A stretch of 64,000 bases of DNA from Candidatus Thorarchaeota archaeon (GCA_018335335.1 JAGXKG010000003.1:1-64000), one strand, 5' to 3'. Shown: positions 26,265-35,047, counted from the stretch's first letter. Program-made: numbers and translations. Notes: generated from the sequence alone by a model not told the origin.

Positions 26265-26641
26265 GTAATCACCCTATGAATTGGGGAATATACTATTGGT
26301 AGTAATTCAATGTGATGCCTTGAAAGTGTGAATTTAAGGGTTATGCAGCAGCTGTTGAAAACTTCATGACTTGGATCAATGGGGTCGACAGGGTCGTTTT
26401 CATCCATTTCCTTGAGCTTGTTTCTGATCTCCGACTCGGTCAACTCATCGGCGTTTGGAATCGTTCCTTTGAATGCCTCCAGTTCCGCCTTCTTGGAGAA
26501 TGCCATGTCAGCTCTTCTGTCCCATTCCCTTATTTTGCAATCCATATCTGTTTGCTCCGTCTCATCTATCTTCTTCAGAAGACGCTGACAGTCTGAAACA
26601 GAACGGGTATTTTTGCATATGGCTAGAAGCAGAACAAACAC
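26201..26641 (-). CDS. Doubtful charged small protein overlapping the S19 start
   Basis: A 146-codon minus-strand frame between the TPR gene and S19. The middle section (about residues 18-95) has a hydrophilic helical composition like real protein, with KKIDETEQTDMDCKIREWDRR and acidic PNADELTESE. The last ~40 codons read into the 5' part of S19 in a different frame and look non-coding. It may be the remains of a gene or chance. No family is recognised. The region 26265-26693 otherwise contains only the S19 promoter/leader. Confidence 0.25.
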   Translation of the reverse strand: MFVLLLAICKNTRSVSDCQRLLKKIDETEQTDMDCKIREWDRRADMAFSKKAELEAFKGTIPNADELTESEIRNKLKEMDENDPVDPIDPSHEVFNSCCITLKFTLSRHHIELLPIVYSPIHRVITCPNVAENQHIVATKSKSSSK

Positions 26642-26693
26642 TGTGAGGGTCCGAAGTAGATACCATGAATCAGTTCAATAGAGACGATACTAC

Positions 26694-27230
26694 TTACTCT
26701 TGGTCCGTTTGTTCTTCATCGAGCATGTCCGCTTTCTCCATGGCTTCAGGTACCCATGTCAATGTCTCTTTTAATCCCGGGTCTCTGATAAGCGCTCGTC
26801 GGGCATACTCAATAGCAGTTTCCCAGCGTTCGAGCTCATAGTTGATTTCTGCGATATGTAGTAAGGCAAGGGGTTGTCGCTCCTCGATTTCAAGTACTTC
26901 TTTGAAGGCTTCAATTGCCTCTTCGGGCCTGTTCAGTTTCCGCAGCAAAACCGCCTTGTTGAATATGGGGATAGGATCTTCCGGGTCGATTTCTGCAGCC
27001 CGATTCAAGTAATCAAGACCTTCTGCGATGCTGGGATCTGCTAGGTTTGGATTGACATGCATAGAAATCATAGCAACTCCCATTGAGGTAAGAGCGTTTG
27101 TATGCTCTGGGTCCATTTTGAGGACTTTCTCTAGAAGCGAGATCGCCTCTTCATACTTCTCTTCGGCCAACATTTCGGCTGCTTTCTCATACTTCTTGTC
27201 CTTCTCTTTCTTGAAGAAACCGAACGGCAT
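26694..27230 (-). CDS. TPR-repeat protein
   Basis: A 178-residue protein made of tetratricopeptide repeats: YEEAISLLEKVLKMDPEHTN, then YLNRAAEIDPEDPIPIFN, PEEAIEAFKEVLEIEERQ and WETAIEYARRALIRDP. About four TPR units, each ~34 residues, cover almost the whole protein. Such proteins act as scaffolds for protein-protein contacts; the partner is unknown. No signal peptide. It diverges from the phosphohexomutase gene with 75 bases between them. Confidence 0.9.
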   Translation of the reverse strand: MPFGFFKKEKDKKYEKAAEMLAEEKYEEAISLLEKVLKMDPEHTNALTSMGVAMISMHVNPNLADPSIAEGLDYLNRAAEIDPEDPIPIFNKAVLLRKLNRPEEAIEAFKEVLEIEERQPLALLHIAEINYELERWETAIEYARRALIRDPGLKETLTWVPEAMEKADMLDEEQTDQE

Positions 27231-27305
27231 ATCGAGTCTCTTCGGTCACACTTAACGACACTCTTAAGTCTGGGCCTAGTTACACAAACCCAGGTACGAT
27301 TCACT

Positions 27306-28670
27306 ATGGGGAAGAAACTCTTTGGGACAAATGGCGTTCGTGGAATCACTAATCGTGAAATCACTCCGGAAATTGCTCTCAACATAGGAAAGGCTGTTGG
27401 CACGGTCCTGGAAGGTGAGGAGGTGGCTGTTGGGCGTGATTCCAGAATGGGAGGCGAAATGCTACAGCATGCCGTCACATCAGGGCTGCTTTCTGCCGGG
27501 AAATCCGTTGTGGATGTTGGATTCGTCCCGACGCCCACCCTTCAATTCATTATTCCAGAGCTTGGGTGTACCGGCGGAATAGTGATTACTGCATCTCATA
27601 ACCCCCCAGAATTCAATGGACTCAAGGTCATGGGATCGAACGGTATAGAAGTATCTAGGGATTTAGAAGACGAAATGGAGGAAATCTACTTCAATGAGGA
27701 TTTTAAACTTGCGAACTGGACTGAAATTGGCAGCAAAAGGAGCTACGATTCTGCTATCGATGATTACCTCCAAGCAATAAAATCTCACGTTGATATAGAA
27801 GCTGTGAAGAAACAAGGGCTCAAAGTGGTAGTGGATGGAGCCAATAGTGTCGGATCACTGGCAACGCCAATATTGCTTAGGCAGATCGGTTGTAAGGTCA
27901 TTTCTTTGAATGCTCAAATGGATGGATTGTTCCCTGGGCGAGACCCTGAACCAACACCTGAAAATCTGAAAATGCTTGCAGCAGCTGTGAAAGCTGTAGG
28001 TGCGGATTTCGGAATTGCCCATGATGGTGATGCAGACAGGGCGACATTTGTTGATGAGAACGGTACTATCCTCTGGGGAGACCAATCCTTTGCTATTATG
28101 GCTTCCTATATCCTAGCAGATTATGAAAACCCAACTCTGGTAACACCTGTGAGTAGTGGTCGACTGATTGAGGATGTTGCTGAAGAAGCGGGGGCGACAA
28201 TCGATTGGACCGTAGTAGGAAGTGTTGATGTGTCTCATCGCATGATGGAAATCGACGCTGAGATGGGCGGGGAAGAAAACGGGGGTGTGTTCTATCCTGA
28301 GCATCAGGCTGTTCGTGACGGGGCGATGACAGCCGCAAAAATGGCTGAAATCATGGCTGTTGAGAACAAGACCCTATCTGAACTTGTTGCTGATTTACCT
28401 CAGTACAAGAGCGTAAAGCTGGCTGTGGATGTTCCTCAGGAGAAAAAGGTCGATATCTTGGAACCACTGCTTAAACTAACCAAGGATGAAAAACGGATAA
28501 CGATAGATGGTGTGAAACTGATATACGATGAAGGCTGGGTTCTCATGAGGCCCTCGGGAACAGAACCAATCTGGCGTTGCTTTGCTGAGAGCGAAACGGA
28601 GGAAACAGCTGAGAAGTTAGCAGAGAAAGGGAAGAACATGATTCTCAAGGCGCTGGCAACCCTCGAGTAG
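27306..28670 (+). CDS. glmM: Phosphohexomutase (phosphoglucosamine/phosphomannomutase type)
   Basis: A 454-residue alpha-D-phosphohexomutase, which interconverts 1-phospho and 6-phospho hexoses or hexosamines. The phosphoserine is Ser97 in TASHNPPEFNGLK. The Mg2+ loop DGDADRATFV is near residue 241, the sugar-binding EENGGV near 320, and the phosphate-binding RPSGTEPIWR near 420. Archaeal enzymes of this pattern can be GlmM, PGM or PMM, so the sugar is not certain and the symbol is tentative. It supplies sugar phosphates for glycan synthesis. Confidence 0.9.
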   Translation: MGKKLFGTNGVRGITNREITPEIALNIGKAVGTVLEGEEVAVGRDSRMGGEMLQHAVTSGLLSAGKSVVDVGFVPTPTLQFIIPELGCTGGIVITASHNPPEFNGLKVMGSNGIEVSRDLEDEMEEIYFNEDFKLANWTEIGSKRSYDSAIDDYLQAIKSHVDIEAVKKQGLKVVVDGANSVGSLATPILLRQIGCKVISLNAQMDGLFPGRDPEPTPENLKMLAAAVKAVGADFGIAHDGDADRATFVDENGTILWGDQSFAIMASYILADYENPTLVTPVSSGRLIEDVAEEAGATIDWTVVGSVDVSHRMMEIDAEMGGEENGGVFYPEHQAVRDGAMTAAKMAEIMAVENKTLSELVADLPQYKSVKLAVDVPQEKKVDILEPLLKLTKDEKRITIDGVKLIYDEGWVLMRPSGTEPIWRCFAESETEETAEKLAEKGKNMILKALATLE

Positions 28671-28804
28671 ATTCGTTCCTATACAACGACGCTGAATCTT
28701 GGGTTCGATCATGCTATCGGGTACGCGGAAATAGATAGATGATATCATAAGAAATTAGTCTTGATTGACTGTGCGGGCGTTAAAGAACAAATAGAATTAG
28801 AGAG

Positions 28805-28823
28805 GGGCCGGATGAACCGGCCC
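28805..28823 (-). terminator. Hairpin terminator of the small acidic-tail membrane gene
   Basis: GGGCCGG/CCGGCCC with a 5-base loop. On the minus strand it is followed by CCTCTCTAATTCTATTTG, a T-rich stretch, after the stop at 28861. Confidence 0.55.
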
Positions 28824-28860
28824 ATAAACTGTAGAAGTAAGATGAAGGAATGGAGGTTGA

Positions 28861-29226
28861 TTACTCTTCTTCCTCGGGCTCTTCCTCGATCTCTTCTTCC
28901 ATCTCTGGCTCTGCTATCTCTTCTTCGTCGAAATCAAAATCCTCAAGTGGTTCTGGAGCAGGAGTTGTCATCATTGTCCAACCAATCCAGGCTCCAATGA
29001 CCATGATAAGTACAGCTGCAAGCCACACTGGCAAGATGATGAGGAACATTGGCTCAGGAGCGAAGATTTGATGTAGAAGAGTACCCGCTCCGAAAGTATT
29101 GTCCACCCAAGTCTTGAGGGCTGGCCCGAACCATGGGTTCTGCAATAGCGGTAGTGCCCACGTGTAGTAAATGAGCACTAGGATAGCAACTATGAAGATT
29201 AATGCGCCGATAACTTTCTCTTTCAT
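28861..29226 (-). CDS. Two-helix membrane protein with acidic C-terminal tail
   Basis: A 121-residue protein with two hydrophobic helices (~6-25 and ~61-86). The C-terminus (~95-121) is almost entirely Glu and Asp. No family recognised. The acidic cytoplasmic or external tail could bind cations or a basic partner; that is a guess from composition. It stands alone, with its own terminator hairpin. Confidence 0.6.
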   Translation of the reverse strand: MKEKVIGALIFIVAILVLIYYTWALPLLQNPWFGPALKTWVDNTFGAGTLLHQIFAPEPMFLIILPVWLAAVLIMVIGAWIGWTMMTTPAPEPLEDFDFDEEEIAEPEMEEEIEEEPEEEE

Positions 29227-29390
29227 TTTCCGTCAACTACCTCGAGTCTACCTCCCGAGTATACCGAACCGCGAGAGGTTATCATTATGGAACTAAACGA
29301 AAAGAAAAGTTCACACAATAAAAGGGTTGTGTAAAAGCGTTTGGAGTCCCGTGGTATCTGGCGAGGTTGTCAGATTTCCGGGGGCATATT

Positions 29391-29421
29391 GCTTATAATG
29401 TAGAACGCCCTCTCTGGCGTT
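29391..29421 (+). promoter_or_regulatory. Etf operon promoter with inverted repeat at predicted start
   Basis: GCTTATAATG (29391-29400) is a candidate TATA. A perfect inverted repeat AACGCC-CTCTCT-GGCGTT covers 29404-29421, where transcription would start, and GGGAATGG follows before the ATG at 29436. It could be an operator or a leader hairpin. Confidence 0.4.
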
Positions 29422-29435
29422 AGGGAATGGTCTGA

Positions 29436-30224
29436 ATGAAGATTGTAGTGCCAATAAAACAAGTTCCCGAAGTAGCAGAAGTCAAGATTGACCCGGAGAC
29501 TAACACCCTTGTGCGTGAAGGTGTACCATCAATTCTGAATCCTTTTGATGAATTTGCTGTGGAAGCCGCAATGCAGTTGAAGGAGCAGTTCGGCGGCGAG
29601 GTCACCATTATCACCATGGGTCCCCCACAAGCAAAGGATGCGCTGTACAAGGCTTTAGCAATGGGTGGTGACAAGGCTGTTCTGATTACGGATCGAGCTT
29701 TTGCAGGGGCTGATACCTGGGCAACATCATACACTCTTGCACAGCAAATCAAGAAGATGGATTACGATCTTGTGATTTGCGGCAAACAGGCCATCGACGG
29801 TGATACTGCACAGGTCGGTCCTGAAATTGCAGAATTGCTGGGTATTCCACAGATATGCTATGTCCGCGATATCGAGGTATCAGATGACGAGAAGCATATT
29901 ACTGTTCACAGGGAAACCGATGAAGGGTACGAAGTTGTCAGGGCAAAGATGCCCATGTTACTCACAGCCACCAAGGGTCTCAATGAACCACGGTTGCCGA
30001 ATATTATGGGTATTATGAAGGCGAAGAAGAAACCGCTGGAAGAAGTGAGTTTTGAGGACCTTGGCGTTGATGAAGACGATGTGGGATTGAAGGGTTCCCC
30101 CACTCAGGTGAGAAAGGTGTTTCCGCCTGAGAAGAAGAAAGGTGGTATCAAAATAGAACCAGAGACTCCTGAAGAAGGGGCCAACCAACTTGTTGAATTC
30201 CTCGCGAAGAAGGGGGCGATATGA
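29436..30224 (+). CDS. etfB: Electron transfer flavoprotein beta subunit
   Basis: A 262-residue Etf small subunit: MKIVVPIKQVPE start, TLVREGVPSILNPFDEFA, and DLVICGKQAIDGDTAQVGP, which are standard for FixA/EtfB. It pairs with the following alpha subunit; together they hold FAD and AMP/FAD and pass electrons from dehydrogenases. The two genes are 1 base apart. Residues ~180-235 include a Lys-rich, charged loop (MKAKKKPLEEVS). Beta subunits of bifurcating complexes share this length. Confidence 0.95.
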   Translation: MKIVVPIKQVPEVAEVKIDPETNTLVREGVPSILNPFDEFAVEAAMQLKEQFGGEVTIITMGPPQAKDALYKALAMGGDKAVLITDRAFAGADTWATSYTLAQQIKKMDYDLVICGKQAIDGDTAQVGPEIAELLGIPQICYVRDIEVSDDEKHITVHRETDEGYEVVRAKMPMLLTATKGLNEPRLPNIMGIMKAKKKPLEEVSFEDLGVDEDDVGLKGSPTQVRKVFPPEKKKGGIKIEPETPEEGANQLVEFLAKKGAI

Positions 30225-30225
30225 A

Positions 30226-31425
30226 ATGGGTCTGAATTACGATAGAGACACCTGTACTGGATGCGGCATGTGTCTAAAAGTGTGCAATTTTGGAGCAATC
30301 AAGAAGGATGGCAAGAAAGTCGCCTTCGATATGAACAAATGTGTACTTTGTGGCTCCTGTGAGGAAGTGTGCCCCGTTGATGCTATCGAAATCGAACGAA
30401 AAGCTGTAGATGAGGAAACCCTTGAAGGCTACGAAGGGGTTTGGGTGGTCTGCGAGACCAAAGAGGGAAGACTACGTAGTGTTGCCAACGAACTCATAAC
30501 AGAGGGAAGAGTGCTTGCAGACAAACTAGGCGAGGAACTCACTGCAGTCGTCGTCGGGCATGATATCCAAGACCTTGCCCAGCCTCTTATCTATCAGGGG
30601 GCGGACAAGGTATTGGTCGTAGACGACGAAGTGTATGCTGACTACACCACTGATGCGTATACAATCGCTGTAACCTCCCTCATCTCCTCCAGAGACCCTT
30701 CAATCGTACTTTACGGTGCGACAAGCAATGGCAGAGATTTGGCCCCTCGCGTTGCAGCCAGGCTCGGACTCGGACTTACTGCGGACTGCACGGCACTTGA
30801 CATCGATGATGAAGGTCAACTCGTTCAGACACGCCCTGCATTTGGTGGCAATGTCATGGCTGAAATCATCACTCCATATACCCGCCCCCAGATGGCCACT
30901 GTTCGGCCCAATGTATTCAAAGTGGCTGAACCGGATGAATCACGAGAGGGTGAAATCGAAAAGATCGACATTACAATCGACAAATCGCAGATCCGGACCG
31001 AAGTCCTTGACACCGTCATCGAAAAGGTCGAAGGAATGAAATCGGTCGAAGAGGCTGACATAGTTGTCTGTAGCGGCCGTGGCATCAAAGATCCTTCCAA
31101 CCTGGACCTTCCCAAGAAATTGGCTGACTTGCTTGACGCTGCTGTCGGTGGCTCGCGACCCATCGTCGACGCCGGCTGGCTCCCACCAACCCAGCAGGTC
31201 GGCCAGTCTGGACGGACCATCTGTCCCAAACTCTACTTTGCATTCGGGATCAGTGGAGCCATACAACATCTAGCAGGAATGAGAAGCAGCGATATAATCG
31301 TAGCTGTGAATAAAGACCCAGAAGCGCCGATTTTCGAAGTAGCAGATTTCGGAATCGTGGGAGACCTGTTTGATGTTGTCCCTGAAATCATCGAGCAGAT
31401 CAAGAAGCTGCAAGAAGAAAGGTAG
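30226..31425 (+). CDS. etfA: Electron transfer flavoprotein alpha subunit with N-terminal ferredoxin domain
   Basis: A 399-residue fusion. Residues 1-60 carry two [4Fe-4S] motifs: Cys10, 13, 16, 20 (CTGCGMCLKVC) and Cys39, 42, 45, 49 (CVLCGSCEEVCP). Residues ~75-399 are EtfA, with FAD-binding GGSRPIVDAGWLP, GQSGRTICPKLYFAFGISGA and VNKDPEAPIFEVADFG. Similar ferredoxin-EtfA fusions occur in the caffeyl-CoA reductase and lactate dehydrogenase Etf complexes of anaerobes, several of which bifurcate electrons to ferredoxin. No dehydrogenase partner is adjacent. The frame is open slightly upstream but the ATG at 30226, just after etfB, matches the ferredoxin start. Confidence 0.94.
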   Translation: MGLNYDRDTCTGCGMCLKVCNFGAIKKDGKKVAFDMNKCVLCGSCEEVCPVDAIEIERKAVDEETLEGYEGVWVVCETKEGRLRSVANELITEGRVLADKLGEELTAVVVGHDIQDLAQPLIYQGADKVLVVDDEVYADYTTDAYTIAVTSLISSRDPSIVLYGATSNGRDLAPRVAARLGLGLTADCTALDIDDEGQLVQTRPAFGGNVMAEIITPYTRPQMATVRPNVFKVAEPDESREGEIEKIDITIDKSQIRTEVLDTVIEKVEGMKSVEEADIVVCSGRGIKDPSNLDLPKKLADLLDAAVGGSRPIVDAGWLPPTQQVGQSGRTICPKLYFAFGISGAIQHLAGMRSSDIIVAVNKDPEAPIFEVADFGIVGDLFDVVPEIIEQIKKLQEER

Positions 31426-31434
31426 AAACGACTC

Positions 31435-31468
31435 AGAGCCTGTTTGTCAGACAGTGGGAGCAGGCTCT
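31435..31468 (+). terminator. Hairpin after the Etf operon
   Basis: AGAGCCTG (31435-31442) and CAGGCTCT (31461-31468) pair perfectly around an 18-base loop and a T-containing stretch follows. It is 10 bases after the etfA stop. The right arm also lies inside the direct repeat that flanks the next gene. Confidence 0.5.
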
Positions 31469-31495
31469 CGTTCATTTATTTCAAATTCGGATATT
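31459..31495. repeat. Direct repeat copy 1 at the 3' end of an HTH-LAGLIDADG gene
   Basis: A 37-base stretch starting AGCAGGCTCTCG matches 33194-33230 with one mismatch, same orientation. It includes the last codons and stop of the LAGLIDADG gene (31476). The two copies bracket the whole gene. Confidence 0.85.
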
Positions 31496-33131
31496 CCTTT
31501 CTAGCCCATCTACTAATCGTGTAATACGGCCAGCCATGACCAAATTCGTCGAAAATCGTTTCTGAAATGTTGCCCCAAGACATTCCATCCTTGCGAAGGA
31601 TATGGATTCTTCTCAGTTCATCTTCCGTCATTTGACGTGAATGGTCCCATGTTTTCATCATTATCTTAAGTTTATGCAGATTCTGTTTCCTGTCTGCTGC
31701 GTATCTGAACATGTCTAATTCAGCCAATCTGGCAATCGAATTATGAGCGCTAACCACGATTGCTCCATCTCCGACATGCGATTCCACTTCAAATGTACTC
31801 AGTAGTTTCTGAAAGAATTCGGTATTACTAGTTGTTGCAATACTGACATACTGGGACGCAAGAGAAGCGCATCCGTCTCCATCGCAGATACCTTGTAGAA
31901 ATGCTACCCTCCAATCTAAGGGAGAATCGAGTATCCAGTCTGCGGACACGGAGTCATATGTCTTCGATTCAGAGCTCTCAAGCCCCAGACATGTTTCTCT
32001 TATCCAAGTCAAGAAGGGAGTGGCTTCACTCTCCCAATGATGGCTTCCTGACGAAGGATATGAGCGTGTAGATTCCCGGGAATCGCTATCTTGATTTCTA
32101 TGTGCATCAATGCCTAACATCCTGAGATGATAACAGGTTCCATCGCCATAATCCAAACTCCAGTCGTATTCCTGCCCTAGCCCCATTCCGAACGATGACG
32201 AACGAATGTTTGTCCCTTCTCTCAATCTAATACTACCATCAGATAGAATGGATCCAAGCGCATACATGAAGGAATCTATTGGTGTTGTAGGACCGAATCT
32301 TCTTCGCATACTTTTCGTTAGTTCGCCTTCCAGTGGTCGCAGGGGAGAAACCACATCCTCTATTTCTCTATGACTTTGGATTCTCAGAGGAACTTGTATG
32401 AAGTTCGAGGGATTGTTCTTTGGACCAGTTTTCAAAGGCAGCCAGACGTAACCTTCTATAGGTTTTTCAGATGGTATAGCAGATGCCAGTTGAATCATCC
32501 ACGGGATTGTACTATTATACCATCTTCTTACAGTAGAATGAGAAACCCCTACTAGCCGAGCAATATCGGTAAGCAGACCGCCCTGAGCAATTTGTTCCAT
32601 GAAAAGGAAATACTTCTTGGCCATTTCGTGATCCTTATCGTAATTGGCTGACTCTCTGTACTCCCTTCCCGCATAGTAGTTGTCAATTCTTCGGTCTATC
32701 TCCCCAATATCCTCAATGCCATCAATGGCTGACTTAATTCCATTGAGTTTCTTTCTTGCATCAGGAACAGAAATAGCATCTCGAAGCACAGATATGATTT
32801 TGGGTGGTACCGCTTTCAGAACTCTGTCTTGAACGGTGGTGTAATTTATGTCAAATTCTCTTGATAGCTTGCTAAGTTCTCCATACGCTAGGAACTTACG
32901 CCCTTCGATTTTCCCGAGTAATTTGAAGTCCTTGCAGGAAAGTTCCATCCATCTCTCAAAACACATGGTGTGTCTTATGCCGGGGCAAATCTTATCGATT
33001 AAAGCGACGAGGTGGGCATGAGATTTGACAGTTATCCCGAATACACTCAATTCCGGTGAATCTATGTTGTGATATTCCTCTCCATTTCTCTTTGTGTAAT
33101 GTTCCCCCTTCTTATCCCGAATTTCACTCAT
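31476..33131 (-). CDS. Free-standing HTH-LAGLIDADG homing-endonuclease-like protein
   Basis: A 551-residue protein. Predicted HTH segments lie at ~84-105 (YGELSKLSREFDINYTTV) and ~185-206 (LLTDIARLVGVSHSTVRRW), and a third HTH-like end region is at ~500-545. The LAGLIDADG pair is ALGSILSDGSIR (~291-302) and FLQGICDGDGCA (~411-422), both with conserved acidic residues. Architecture matches the protein at 23817-25802, although the sequences differ. No splice junction blocks indicate an intein. The start ATG follows GGAG. The whole gene sits between 37-bp direct repeats, so recent insertion or duplication is likely. Confidence 0.75.
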   Translation of the reverse strand: MSEIRDKKGEHYTKRNGEEYHNIDSPELSVFGITVKSHAHLVALIDKICPGIRHTMCFERWMELSCKDFKLLGKIEGRKFLAYGELSKLSREFDINYTTVQDRVLKAVPPKIISVLRDAISVPDARKKLNGIKSAIDGIEDIGEIDRRIDNYYAGREYRESANYDKDHEMAKKYFLFMEQIAQGGLLTDIARLVGVSHSTVRRWYNSTIPWMIQLASAIPSEKPIEGYVWLPLKTGPKNNPSNFIQVPLRIQSHREIEDVVSPLRPLEGELTKSMRRRFGPTTPIDSFMYALGSILSDGSIRLREGTNIRSSSFGMGLGQEYDWSLDYGDGTCYHLRMLGIDAHRNQDSDSRESTRSYPSSGSHHWESEATPFLTWIRETCLGLESSESKTYDSVSADWILDSPLDWRVAFLQGICDGDGCASLASQYVSIATTSNTEFFQKLLSTFEVESHVGDGAIVVSAHNSIARLAELDMFRYAADRKQNLHKLKIMMKTWDHSRQMTEDELRRIHILRKDGMSWGNISETIFDEFGHGWPYYTISRWARKEYPNLK

Positions 33132-33193
33132 ATTCTCCTCTCGGAGTCTAGTCTCTGCCTAGCCTATTTAGTCTCCCACGGTATGAGAATAGC

Positions 33194-33230
33194 AGCAGGC
33201 TCTCGTTCATTTATTACAAATTCGGATATT
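33194..33230. repeat. Direct repeat copy 2 upstream of the LAGLIDADG gene
   Basis: The second copy of the 37-base repeat. On the minus strand it encodes a 3' end like that of the intact gene: KKYPNL and a stop, against RKEYPNLK and a stop. It begins just past the stop of the alpha/beta hydrolase gene and 63 bases upstream of the LAGLIDADG start. It looks like the leftover 3' tail of another copy. Confidence 0.8.
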
Positions 33231-33235
33231 TCTTC

Positions 33236-34222
33236 TCACATGGATTCTCCAAGAAATTCAAGTATTTCTGAACTCGTTTCAGGGATATGTTCTCCTAACC
33301 AGACTATATGGCCAACATGGTCAAGACTGTACAATCTAGCATTTGGGATTGATGAAGCCGAGAGCTCAGCATTTGTGTATGATACATCACCATCGGCTGT
33401 TCCATGAACCACTAATGTTGGGCACTCTATGACGTCCAAATTATCAAAAGATACCTGTCCAAGCTGCTCCAAATCATTGTTGAGCCCTACATTTCTTAGA
33501 CTCATTGGACAGGTCGTGCGGACGAACCTCTTATACCAAGCAACCTGTTCTGGGATCGCCATCACTTCGTCTACATACTCATCTAATTCCTCTGGTTCCA
33601 AGGTCACGTTCTCTTTGAACATCTGTTTCAATGACATGCTAGTCCAGTATCTGGTCAGAATGTCGTACAACCAGACCCCGAAATCCGCAATCGTGTCGGA
33701 CATAAGTATCCGACCAAGCAAGGAATGCATTTGGTTTTCTTTTACTGTATACTCTTGGCTGACCGCCGCCACTAGAACCAGAGCATCTACTCTGTCTGGA
33801 TAACGTAAAGCAAAATGCAGGGCTATTGGACCCCCTGCCGAGGCAGCAACAATCGCGACATTTGAGATACCAAGTGTGTCCAGTAACGCGTTAATAGCAT
33901 CTGCTTGTGCTTCGAATGTCTTGCCCGTCCTCAATGGTGTGCGCAGATAGCCTGGTCTAGAAATTGCCAACAATGAGAACCCCTCGTTGACCCACATATC
34001 CATATCTAGTGAACCTTGATCATATCCGCCAGGAGCACCATGTAACATCAGAACTACTGGTCCATCTCCTTTTAGAGCATACTCGATTTCGCCCGTTGAA
34101 GTGCTTGCAACTCTACTCCCCTCCTTTAGAGCGCTGGTTATATTTCGCTTCCAACCTCTAAATGATACTATAATCCAGATAAGAATCAATACCAGAATCA
34201 CAAGAGCGAGTTCAACGAACAT
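33236..34222 (-). CDS. Membrane-anchored alpha/beta hydrolase
   Basis: A 328-residue enzyme with an N-terminal hydrophobic anchor (~2-22) and an alpha/beta hydrolase domain. The oxyanion segment is LMLHGAPGGYDQ. The nucleophile elbow is AASAGGP, with Ser in the GxSxG-like position. The acid lies near VVHGTADGDVSY and the His in LDHVGHIVW. Substrate unknown, probably an ester. The stop codon touches the direct repeat copy left of it, so the 3' neighbourhood was altered by the LAGLIDADG insertion or duplication, but the enzyme appears complete. Confidence 0.85.
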   Translation of the reverse strand: MFVELALVILVLILIWIIVSFRGWKRNITSALKEGSRVASTSTGEIEYALKGDGPVVLMLHGAPGGYDQGSLDMDMWVNEGFSLLAISRPGYLRTPLRTGKTFEAQADAINALLDTLGISNVAIVAASAGGPIALHFALRYPDRVDALVLVAAVSQEYTVKENQMHSLLGRILMSDTIADFGVWLYDILTRYWTSMSLKQMFKENVTLEPEELDEYVDEVMAIPEQVAWYKRFVRTTCPMSLRNVGLNNDLEQLGQVSFDNLDVIECPTLVVHGTADGDVSYTNAELSASSIPNARLYSLDHVGHIVWLGEHIPETSSEILEFLGESM

Positions 34223-34360
34223 ATCGAACCCATGATTCTAATACTATATCAAATCTTGCGCACCATGCAAACCCAGCCACATTACCGGAGTTCAGAAATG
34301 CTGGTGAATCGTCAGCTATAGGCCGCTTACAGTCCAAGTAACACTTTGGCAGGTTCAACC

Positions 34361-34876
34361 ATGATTGAGACAGATCGACTAATCCTTAGAGCCATGAAGG
34401 ACGGTGACTTCAATGGCTTGCTGAAAATCTTCACTGACAAGAAAGTCATGAAATCCTTCAATTCACAAGCATTCAGTCGAGAACAGATGAGGAACTGGAT
34501 AAATCGTAATTTGGAACATCAAGAGGAATACGGTTAAGGGCTATTTTCAGTGATTCTGAAATCAAATGGAGAGATGATTGGCGATTGTGGGTTAGAACAC
34601 ACCGAATATGAAGGTAAGCTCTGTGTTGAGGTTGGATATGATTTTCTAAGCAAATACTGGAATCAAGGCTATGCCACAGAAGCTACCGAAGCTGTACGAG
34701 ACTACGCGGTAGAACAATTGAGAATTGAGCCAGAGAAGATATGCAGCTTCATTCGCACTCACAATAGAGCATCGCAACGCGTATCTGAGAAGATTGGCAT
34801 GCAACGAGTGAAAAAATACAGCATACACGATACTAAGTATTACCTCTACTCTTTCTCAATGGATTATTTCTCTTAA
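34361..34876 (+). pseudogene. GNAT N-acetyltransferase interrupted by one in-frame stop
   Basis: The frame gives a normal GNAT (RimJ/RimL-like) protein: TDRLILRAMKDGDFNGL, then after the stop the acetyl-CoA region VEVGYDFLSKYWNQGYATEA and ICSFIRTHNRASQRVSEKIGM. A TAA at 34535-34537 splits it, but both halves are in the same frame with no missing sequence (EEYG, stop, GLFSVILKSNG). One base change, probably from a Tyr codon, explains it. It is either a fresh pseudogene or an assembly/sequencing error. TAA is not known to be reassigned in archaea. Confidence 0.8.
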
Positions 34877-35047
34877 ATTTGGAGAAGGCCTGAACTGATA
34901 TTGTTATTCTCTTGAGAAACAGAGAAATGAAGACGCACCCTTGGCAGATTCCCAATTTGATATTTCAGAGCTCAGCTTTTTCTTACTAACAAAGATGAAA
35001 GGCTCTGCTCGAGCGCACACCCGGTACCTATCACAAGACTACATTGA

